Shown here: one piece after another, positions 5,567-11,165 of the stretch
Layout of the letters: every line of letters begins with the position of its first letter
How positions within the stretch are numbered: position 1 is the first letter of the stretch
Assembly: GCA_021848375.1 (NCBI GenBank)
Contig: JAJZUR010000049.1
Location: 1-11,165 of the forward strand
Length of the DNA stretch: 11,165 nucleotides
Direction: 5' to 3'
From: Pseudomonadota bacterium
Lineage (GTDB): Bacteria; Pseudomonadota; Gammaproteobacteria; UBA6186; Azoamicaceae
Notes under the pieces: model-generated
The model's input: only the letters and a program-made list of their open reading frames with translations
What the model was told of the DNA's origin: nothing
Databases searched by the model: none
Made by a program: the position numbers and the translations under genes

Positions 5567-6915
5567 CCAGCAGTGATAATGTCTAATGCCCCACGTAATC
5601 CTGATCGATAAGCGCCTTCCACCGTTTCGCGCTCTGCTGTAGCAATGGTGTGGGCCCCTGCAAAAAATAAATGGTTGTGTTCAGGGATCGTAAACTGATG
5701 TAATAGCTTAAGATCACTAATGTTATTATAGGAAGAAGTGCTTCCTAAAAAAAAGGGATCAGAATCCCAGCGAGTAATATGCGATGCTTTTAAAGAGGGC
5801 ATTTTTTTTCCAAACATTCTGCTAAGGGGGAATAATGCCGACTGAATAAGGGCAGCATCGGTTTGGTTAGCAAATTTTGCTGCGTCTCCAGCCACATTAT
5901 AGATGAGAATGGGAGCGGATTTTTTTAAAAAATAGGCCATATTAATATATTCTGGCCATTCATCAATATTCTCACTGCTGGGATAAATAAATTGACTTTC
6001 TTTATCCCAAAAAATCTCATCAAACTCCAGGATGATTTTATTGCGCTGACCAATTTCTGTAGTGTTGATTAATGTTTGTTTTTCTTTGGAGAGTGCCGGG
6101 AAAAATTGGATCTTTTTTTGCTTTAATACGCCAATGGGGACTGTACATAATACTTGCGCTGCAGAATATGCTTGTTGTTGATGCGTTATAATTTGAACCA
6201 TTTTTTTAGGTGAGCCATGGCGTATTTCAGTAACGGGTGTATTCAACTGTAAAGTAATCATTTTATTTGCAGTGAGTTTTTGACGGATGGCTTCAGGTAA
6301 GCGTTGCAATCCGCCACTCACCATAACTTCGTTTTCTGTAGCACGACTGGGAAGCAATAAGTACGCTAAAGCGAGGTGATTCGCTGGTAATCCAGTATGT
6401 TGCGTGATCATAGCAGAAATCGTTTGTCTGGTGAGGAAAGCCTTGGTTCCAACTTTCGGAATATGGTTTGATTCATAGTGCAAAATTTCTGCAAGCGTTA
6501 TATCGTCTTTACGAGAAATTTTTGCCGTGGATTTTGCTGCTTTTATGGTAGATAAAACGTTTTGATAATGATCTTTTAATGTGATTAAGTTTTTCGTCAG
6601 CGACTCTTTGTTTCCTTTGGGATCAAAAAAAGTTGCAGCGCGATAATCGATGGGCAGAAGGGATAATTGAAGCTCTTTTAACAAAGGGACTAATGGATTT
6701 AGACTATCTTCTGTATCGACATTTTGCAAAATAGCAGCGCCTGCTTCAATGGGGATATGATCTCGGCTTTCCACTGTTTGAATACGTCCCCCCACGCGAT
6801 TGCCCGCTTCTAAAATGAGTACTTGATAGCCGCGGTCGGATAACATTTCGGCTGCGTGTAAACCTGCAATACCTGCACCGATAATAATCACATCATAAGT
6901 TGTTTGTGCTTTCAT
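5563..6915 (-). CDS. Flavin-containing amine oxidase (MAO/polyamine oxidase-like)
   Basis: These FAD enzymes oxidise amines such as polyamines or aromatic amines, giving an imine and hydrogen peroxide; the substrate here is unknown. The N-terminus is a Rossmann dinucleotide site, IIIGAGIAGLHAAE (10-23) with E36 ending the second strand, followed by NRVGGRIQT (39-47). VSGGLQRLPEAI (199-210) and CTVPIGVLK (257-265) are family landmarks. K293 in GQRNKIILEFD matches the lysine that hydrogen-bonds flavin N5 through water in polyamine oxidases and LSD1. TRWDSDPFFLGSTSSY precedes the C-terminal flavin segment LFFAGAHTIATAERETVEGA (416-435). The usual FAGE(H/A)T motif reads FAGAHT, so the conserved glutamate is alanine 421. 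No signal peptide or C-terminal anchor is seen. The ATG overlaps the DUF3579 stop (ATGA), and GGGTG lies about ten bases upstream. The family is sure; activity is probable. Confidence 0.92.
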   Translation of the reverse strand: MKAQTTYDVIIIGAGIAGLHAAEMLSDRGYQVLILEAGNRVGGRIQTVESRDHIPIEAGAAILQNVDTEDSLNPLVPLLKELQLSLLPIDYRAATFFDPKGNKESLTKNLITLKDHYQNVLSTIKAAKSTAKISRKDDITLAEILHYESNHIPKVGTKAFLTRQTISAMITQHTGLPANHLALAYLLLPSRATENEVMVSGGLQRLPEAIRQKLTANKMITLQLNTPVTEIRHGSPKKMVQIITHQQQAYSAAQVLCTVPIGVLKQKKIQFFPALSKEKQTLINTTEIGQRNKIILEFDEIFWDKESQFIYPSSENIDEWPEYINMAYFLKKSAPILIYNVAGDAAKFANQTDAALIQSALFPLSRMFGKKMPSLKASHITRWDSDPFFLGSTSSYNNISDLKLLHQFTIPEHNHLFFAGAHTIATAERETVEGAYRSGLRGALDIITAG

Positions 6916-7229
6916 TTTTTTGCTTCACCCTTTTTATCCGCATCTTTTTGTTCTTCACCACAAATTTTCAGCTTATTTTTGCGTGCAAATTCTAAGATAT
7001 GTTCATACAGCGCAGGATTGGATTCCTTTAAGGCTTTATCGAGAACAACGCAGGCATTTTCGTTTTGCACAGATGGTTTTAATAAGGGAGAATAATAGAT
7101 GCGATGATTACGAAAGGTGGAAAGGCTGCCGCTGACCCGTTCAGCCCAATCGCTTGGTCTAAAGATCTCACCCTCTTGAGTAATACCTTCTATGACTATT
7201 TTTGAATCCGGTTTGTCGTCTTTGGTCAT
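6912..7229 (-). CDS. DUF3579 family protein
   Basis: The 105-residue protein has the DUF3579 signature: IEGITQEGEIFRPSDWAER (13-31), a central part ending RIYYSPLLKP, a segment NACVVLDKAL, and LYEHILEFARKNKLKI near 74-89. The family occurs in beta- and gammaproteobacteria and has no known function. The final 16 residues are a charged, lysine-rich tail (QKDADKKGEAKK) outside the domain. The gene is first of a pair: its TGA stop shares bases with the ATG of the amine oxidase gene, so the second is translated by reinitiation. No convincing ribosome binding site precedes its ATG (7229), and only 42 bases separate it from the divergent hydrolase gene. Confidence 0.85.
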   Translation of the reverse strand: MTKDDKPDSKIVIEGITQEGEIFRPSDWAERVSGSLSTFRNHRIYYSPLLKPSVQNENACVVLDKALKESNPALYEHILEFARKNKLKICGEEQKDADKKGEAKK

Positions 7230-7271
7230 TATTTCTATTTACAACGTGATGAGTGATAAAATTAAGTTTAG

Positions 7272-7979
7272 ATGAAACCAATGGGATATATTCAGGATAT
7301 GGGCGAGCGAGAAATAAAACCCGAAAATAAAACTGTCATTTTTGGACCAGCGGGTCAATTAGAAGCGATGGTTTCAGGGCTTTTTCAAACTGGATCCGTA
7401 CATAACATTGGGATAATGTGTCATCCACACCCATTATATCAGGGATCGATGCATAATAAAGTGGTCACCACAACCATTAGGGCTTGGCAGCAACGAGCGA
7501 TCGCCACCATCCGTTTTAATTTCCGGGGTGTTGGTGAAAGTGAGGGTCAATATGACCATGGTGTTGGTGAGTGCTTAGATTTACAAGCGGTGATTGATTA
7601 TGCGAAAGCGCATTATCCAAATGCCGCGTTATGGCTTGGGGGCTTTTCTTTTGGCGCCTTTATTTCTTTAAAAGTGGCAACCAGCGGGGTTTCGCCAGCT
7701 GGGCTTATCAGTCTTGCCCCTGCACTGCGATTTTTTAATTTTTTAACCCTAACATTGCCGGAATGTCCCTGGTTGGTGGTGCAAGGCACAGAGGATGAAT
7801 TAGTGCCTAAAGAAGAAGTCACAGCATGGTATGATTTCTTAAATAAGCATAAGAAAACGGATCTTGACTGGGAATTGTTATTTATTCGTGAGTCGAGTCA
7901 TTTTTTTCATGGTCATTTAGTTGAACTTCGAGCTAAAATAGGGGTATTTATGGATCGGCACTTGAAGCTTCTGGATTGA
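7272..7979 (+). CDS. Alpha/beta hydrolase (COG2945-like)
   Basis: The 235-residue cytoplasmic protein is an alpha/beta hydrolase of the small dienelactone-hydrolase-like group. CHPHPLYQGSMHNKVV (50-65) and RFNFRGVGESEGQYDHG (81-97) are characteristic of this group and form the oxyanion-side loop. The nucleophile elbow is GGFSFGA (123-129) with S126, the acid is D175 in GTEDELVP, and the base is probably H210 in ESSHFFHGHL. The catalytic triad is thus complete. The physiological substrate is unknown; an ester or thioester is likely. The ATG at 7272 has no clear ribosome binding site; M4 and M10 are alternatives. The stop codon TGA (7977-7979) lies within the -35 hexamer of the feoAB promoter, so feoAB begins its own transcript although read-through from this gene is possible. 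Confidence 0.88.
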   Translation: MKPMGYIQDMGEREIKPENKTVIFGPAGQLEAMVSGLFQTGSVHNIGIMCHPHPLYQGSMHNKVVTTTIRAWQQRAIATIRFNFRGVGESEGQYDHGVGECLDLQAVIDYAKAHYPNAALWLGGFSFGAFISLKVATSGVSPAGLISLAPALRFFNFLTLTLPECPWLVVQGTEDELVPKEEVTAWYDFLNKHKKTDLDWELLFIRESSHFFHGHLVELRAKIGVFMDRHLKLLD

Positions 7980-8004
7980 CGGGCTGAAATATCTCAACGA
8001 TAAT
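7976..8004 (+). promoter_or_regulatory. feoAB promoter
   Basis: TTGACG (7976-7981, five of six to the -35 consensus) is followed after exactly 17 bp by GATAAT (7999-8004, five of six to the -10 consensus). Initiation near 8011 would give a leader of about 36 bases. The -10 is also the first six bases of the Fur box, so iron-loaded Fur would compete directly with RNA polymerase. Confidence 0.7.
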
Positions 8005-8017
8005 GAAAATTATTCTC
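7999..8017 (+). promoter_or_regulatory. Fur box controlling feoAB
   Basis: The 19 bases match the classical Fur consensus GATAATGATAATCATTATC at 16 positions, differing at the ninth, thirteenth and seventeenth. In the 7-1-7 view, TGAAAAT-T-ATTCTCA lies at 8004-8018. It stands about 30 bp before feoA and overlaps the -10. Repression when Fe2+ is plentiful and release when iron is scarce follows from known Fur biology; the position agrees with feoAB regulation in other gammaproteobacteria. Confidence 0.87.
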
Positions 8018-8046
8018 ATTTAGATGTTAGAGATTTAGGAAGGGTT

Positions 8047-8283
8047 ATGAACGTTGCACTGTCAGAGTTACGTGTAGGGGACAAGGCTAAAATACTGGGA
8101 TTTAATCCAGGTAAAGTGGGTTACCTACAACGACTGTTATCGATGGGTTTGGTGCCTGAAATGGAATTTGTGGTTGCACGGGTAGCCCCGCTTGGCGATC
8201 CCGTCGAAATAAAAATGAATCATTTTTCCTTGTGCGTACGAAAGCATGAAGGCTCCATTTTACAACTTGAGCGAGTCAAATAA
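8047..8283 (+). CDS. feoA: Ferrous iron transport accessory protein FeoA
   Basis: FeoA is a small cytoplasmic SH3-like protein that assists the FeoB ferrous iron transporter. The 78-residue sequence has the family pattern: LSELRVGDKAKILGF (5-19), LQRLLSMGLVPEMEFVV (27-43), APLGDPVEIKMNHFSLCVRKHE (47-68) and a final ILQLERVK. The length is normal. The ATG follows a strong AGGAAGGG (8037-8044). Five bases separate its stop from feoB, whose own ribosome binding site is weak, so feoB is probably translated by coupling to feoA. A Fur-overlapped promoter lies directly upstream. Confidence 0.96.
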   Translation: MNVALSELRVGDKAKILGFNPGKVGYLQRLLSMGLVPEMEFVVARVAPLGDPVEIKMNHFSLCVRKHEGSILQLERVK

Positions 8284-8288
8284 TCTCT

Positions 8289-10295
8289 ATGAAGCCTACA
8301 CACCTTAGGGTTGCTTTGATCGGGAACCCTAACAGCGGTAAATCTACCCTCTTTAATGCATTAACTGGTAAACATCAAGAAATTGGTAATTGGTGTGGTG
8401 TGACAGTTGAAAAAATGCGAGGTTGGTATACATCAGGAGAAGAGACGGTAGAAGTGATCGATCTGCCTGGCTGCTATCAGTACTTAGCAACAGAAGACAG
8501 CGCGGCGGACGAACGAATCACCGCGGGATATTTGGCGTCAAATGAAGCTGATCTCATTGTGAATGTGGTTGAAGCGACTAATTTAGAACGGCATTTATAT
8601 TTAACCCTTCAATTATTGGAACAAGGGTTTCCGGTGATTGTCGCCTTAAATATGATGGATACCGCAGCAAAAGAAGGGATAGACATTCAAGTCGATGCGC
8701 TTGCTAAGCGTTTAGGATGTCCGGTGATTCCGATGACAGCAGCTAAAAAACGCGGGATTATTGAATTACAAACCGCTATTCTCGCGTATGCTAAAAACCA
8801 AACAATTTTTGCTCCTTGTTTTTTGACTTCCGCTTTATTGAACGTTAAATCTGATCCAATAGAATATGCTAAGGCGCACCATGAGTTCATTCGGCATATT
8901 ATTCAGGGATGCGTTATCCGAACTGAGGTGAAAACTTCTTGGACAACTCGCCTAGATAAAATTGTATTGAATCGTTTTTTAGGGATCCCGATATTTTTTT
9001 GTTTTATGTACGGAATGTTTATCTTTGCCTTTCAAATAGGGGGAGGGTTACAAGATTATTTTGATGTAAGTTCAAAATTCCTTTTCATGACTGAGGTTGA
9101 ACGAGGTTTAACCTTCATGAATGCTCCGGATTGGTTGATTGGTGTTTTAGCCTATGGGGTAGGCCAGGGAATAAATACAACGGTTAGCTTTATCCCGGTG
9201 ATTGCAGGGATATTTTTTGCCTTATCATTTCTAGAAAGTTCCGGTTATATGGCACGAGCTGCCTTTGTGATGGACAAAGTGATGCAATGGGTAGGATTAC
9301 CTGGAAAATCTTTTGTGCCAATGATTATTGGATTCGGTTGTAATGTTCCTGCGGTATTGGCAACCCGAACGTTAGAGAATTATCGGGAGCGGATCTTAAC
9401 TATTTTGATGAGCCCTTTTATGTCGTGCGGTGCGCGACTTGCGATTTATGCTTTATTTGCGGCGGCTTTTTTTCCAAAGAATGGCCAGAATGTTATTTTT
9501 GGTTTGTATGTGATTGGGATTTTGGTGGCTTTATTGACAGGGTGGGTTTTACGAACGACCGTCTTGACGGGCGAAAGTTCCGCTTTAATTATAGAACTTC
9601 CTTTGTATCGATGGCCAAGTTTGCTGGGGCTTTGTAAAACAACATGGCAGCGCTTAAAGCGTTTTATTTTAAAAGCTGGGATGATGATTATAACCTTAAG
9701 TGTTTTGATTGGCGGATTAGGTGCGATCCACCATAAAACCGGCATGAATAATTGGTTAGCGACAGTAGGCCGTTCTTTAACGCCGATTTTTACACCCATG
9801 GGGATAGCGCAAGACAATTGGCCGGCGACCGTGGGCTTGTTGAGCGGCGTTTTAGCGAAAGAGGTAGTGGTTGGCACGCTAAATGCATTGTATGCAGAAG
9901 AAGAACGCATCGCTTTGAGAACGACTGTGAGTCAGGAAGGAGCGCTTGGGATGATGGTTGAACGGTTTGGGAGCACCGCAGCCGCATTTTCGTACTTACT
10001 TTTTGTCTTATTATATTTTCCCTGCATTTCGGTGGTTGCAACGATTACACGGGAGCTAAATCGTTCTTGGGCAGCGTTTTCAGTGGTTTGGACGACTGGG
10101 ATTGCCTACGTGACGGCAGTGATATTTTATCAATGCGCAACCATCAATGAACATCCCATTAGCGGAATGACGTGGATCATCAGTATGTTTACGCTGCTAG
10201 GCTTGGGGTTTTATGGTGTAAGAAAAGCCGTACGACTAAAAACCGCCAGGGCAAGTCGGGCTTTACCGACACAAATTTTGATTGTAGATGTTTAG
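8289..10295 (+). CDS. feoB: Ferrous iron transporter FeoB
   Basis: FeoB brings Fe2+ across the inner membrane under anaerobic or reducing conditions. The cytoplasmic G domain at the N-terminus has G1 GNPNSGKST (12-20), G2 T39, G3 DLPG (58-61), G4 NMMD (121-124) and a G5-like MTAAKK (149-154), followed by a short helical region. From about residue 230 the sequence is a polytopic membrane domain with the two Gate motifs: the first has GFGCNVPAVLATRTLENYRE and SPFMSCGARLAIYA, and the second has VGLLSGVLAKEVVVGTLNAL. A later YFPCISVVATI supplies another conserved cysteine. Where most FeoB proteins read SCGARLPVY, this one has alanine in place of proline. At 668 residues it is shorter than the E. 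coli protein (773). No feoC gene follows. Confidence 0.97.
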   Translation: MKPTHLRVALIGNPNSGKSTLFNALTGKHQEIGNWCGVTVEKMRGWYTSGEETVEVIDLPGCYQYLATEDSAADERITAGYLASNEADLIVNVVEATNLERHLYLTLQLLEQGFPVIVALNMMDTAAKEGIDIQVDALAKRLGCPVIPMTAAKKRGIIELQTAILAYAKNQTIFAPCFLTSALLNVKSDPIEYAKAHHEFIRHIIQGCVIRTEVKTSWTTRLDKIVLNRFLGIPIFFCFMYGMFIFAFQIGGGLQDYFDVSSKFLFMTEVERGLTFMNAPDWLIGVLAYGVGQGINTTVSFIPVIAGIFFALSFLESSGYMARAAFVMDKVMQWVGLPGKSFVPMIIGFGCNVPAVLATRTLENYRERILTILMSPFMSCGARLAIYALFAAAFFPKNGQNVIFGLYVIGILVALLTGWVLRTTVLTGESSALIIELPLYRWPSLLGLCKTTWQRLKRFILKAGMMIITLSVLIGGLGAIHHKTGMNNWLATVGRSLTPIFTPMGIAQDNWPATVGLLSGVLAKEVVVGTLNALYAEEERIALRTTVSQEGALGMMVERFGSTAAAFSYLLFVLLYFPCISVVATITRELNRSWAAFSVVWTTGIAYVTAVIFYQCATINEHPISGMTWIISMFTLLGLGFYGVRKAVRLKTARASRALPTQILIVDV

Positions 10296-10341
10296 ATGAG
10301 AAGGTAAATACTAAAATAGAGAAAGGCGGTGTCTGCCAATT

Positions 10342-10360
10342 CCCCCCCAAGAATGGGGGG
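10342..10360. terminator. C-tract/G-tract stem-loop between convergent genes
   Basis: Seven Cs (10342-10348) and six Gs (10355-10360) are separated by six bases, so either strand can form a very stable stem. It lies 46 bases after feoB and 17 bases after the HU gene on the other strand. No U-tract follows the stem in either direction, so it does not fit the classical intrinsic terminator; it may act as a transcript-end stabiliser or a weak bidirectional terminator. Confidence 0.4.
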
Positions 10361-10376
10361 TAAAGGGCAAAAAAGA

Positions 10377-10856
10377 TTAAACCATCTCTTTTAATTTTTG
10401 CAATGGTCTTACTTTAACGACATTGCGAGAAGGTTTAGCTTTAAACATCATTTCTTCACCCGTGAAAGGGTTAATTCCCTTACGAGCTTTGGTAGCAGGT
10501 TTATGCTTAACGCTTATTTTAACAAGGCGTGGGATCGTGAATTGACCAGGGCCTTGTTTCTTTAAGTGTGCAGCGATAATGTTACCCAATTCGTCAAATA
10601 GGCTAGAAACCTGTTTGCGGTGGATCCCTGTGCATCCTGCTAAAGTGGAGAATAATTGACCTTTGGTATAGGCTTTATCAACACTTGTTACAGAAGGGGT
10701 GCGTGATAACTTTGCAGTAGACGACCCTTTTTTGGCAGTGGGTTTCATTTTCCGAGTTTTAGCCTTTACAACAGGTTTTTTCTGTCCTCTGGCGACGGAT
10801 TTTTTCACTGCTTTCCTAGCGGTTGAACGAATGGTTTTGCGTTTTTTCGCGGCCAT
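10377..10856 (-). CDS. HU-family DNA-binding protein with lysine-rich N-terminal tail
   Basis: The 159-residue protein is a two-part chromatin protein. Residues 1 to about 58 form a disordered basic tail (20 of the first 50 residues are K or R) rich in alanine, serine, threonine and proline, like the tails of histone H1-type bacterial proteins. From about 62 the sequence is an HU/IHF domain: YTKGQLFSTLAGCTGIHR, a helical SSLFDELGNIIAAHL, FTIPRLVKISV, and the DNA-binding arm KPATKARKGINPFTGEEMMF with P130, the proline that HU proteins insert into the minor groove, then a final VRPLQKLKEM. It should bind and compact DNA, perhaps without much sequence preference. The ATG has AAAGGAG six bases upstream. 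Tailed HU proteins are known in several proteobacteria, so the architecture is unusual but not unique. Confidence 0.92.
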   Translation of the reverse strand: MAAKKRKTIRSTARKAVKKSVARGQKKPVVKAKTRKMKPTAKKGSSTAKLSRTPSVTSVDKAYTKGQLFSTLAGCTGIHRKQVSSLFDELGNIIAAHLKKQGPGQFTIPRLVKISVKHKPATKARKGINPFTGEEMMFKAKPSRNVVKVRPLQKLKEMV

Positions 10857-11165
10857 GCCATGCTCCTTTAATAAAACAAAACTTGTGTAATGTTAGTACC
10901 ACCTATGCTTTACAGCGCCGGTTTTCTACTAAAAAAACAACCATAATTGTCTCTATAAGATCTTACCAACATATCATCAGTAAGCCCTTTAGACTGAGAT
11001 AGGCTACCTAAAGATGTTTTAAAAGTCAATTAAACTTGCATAAAAGTATTATTTTTTGAAGGGGTTGATGGGTTTTTAAAGGGTGCTTGGTGAATTTGTA
11101 GCGGTACAGGGGCATATAATCGCTGTCGGGGTTCAGAAACATGTGAGACTTATTTAGGTAGCTAA
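10857..11165. other. Gene-free right end of the window
   Basis: These 309 bases contain no credible reading frame on either strand. The left part must hold the leader and promoter of the HU gene, but no pair of -35/-10 boxes is convincing. Near the right edge a perfect TATAAT (11115-11120, plus strand) could be the -10 of a gene beyond the window; no good -35 stands 16-18 bases before it. No tRNA-like fold or long repeat is seen. Confidence 0.5.

Noticed and set aside
9446..9910. Open frame of 154 codons opposite feoB
   Set aside because: It lies wholly inside the conserved membrane domain of feoB, has no recognisable domain and no ribosome binding site; it is a by-product of feoB codon use.

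Overview
This window looks like chromosomal DNA from an AT-rich gammaproteobacterium. The gene content (a TtcA thiolase-type tRNA enzyme, an MltD-type lytic transglycosylase beside a YafS-type methyltransferase, FeoAB under a Fur box, a DUF3579 protein, a flavin amine oxidase and an HU protein with a lysine-rich tail) would fit the Legionellales/Coxiellaceae. That placement rests on gene types recognised from memory, not on a phylogeny. No rRNA, tRNA, CRISPR array or transposase gene is visible.

Layout. Positions 1-398 hold the 3' end of an RND efflux pump gene (+). It overlaps by 13 bp the end of a convergent AAA+ ATPase/DUF4143 gene (386-1645, -). The ATPase is separated by a gene-free, repeat- and hairpin-rich stretch (1646-1975) from a divergent DUF1778-GNAT toxin-antitoxin pair (1976-2789, +). 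Together 386-2789 reads as a small accessory block set between core genes. Next is a minus-strand pair, the MltD-like lytic transglycosylase followed by ttcA (4599-2820), in which the stop codon of the first is part of the ribosome binding site of the second. A YafS-like methyltransferase (4820-5566, +) diverges from them. This keeps part of the mltD/yafS arrangement known from E. coli, with gloB absent.

Convergent to the methyltransferase, with a 4-bp overlap, is a minus-strand pair: DUF3579 protein (7229-6912), then flavin amine oxidase (6915-5563), joined by an ATGA overlap. An alpha/beta hydrolase (7272-7979, +) diverges from DUF3579. Immediately after it comes an iron-regulated promoter, with a Fur box lying over the -10, driving feoA-feoB (8047-10295). 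A C-tract/G-tract stem-loop separates feoB from a convergent HU-family gene with a basic N-terminal tail (10856-10377, -). The last 309 bases contain no gene.

The most interesting material is non-coding: three direct repeats at an exact 23-bp pitch in the ATPase promoter region, a near-perfect 21-bp palindrome over the -35 of the toxin-antitoxin promoter, a chain of small hairpins including a tandem 21-bp duplication whose copies differ only by C/T changes, and the Fur/-10 overlap at feoAB. I found no gene cluster that I can defend as a wholly new system. The ATPase with its spaced repeats is the best candidate for something undescribed.
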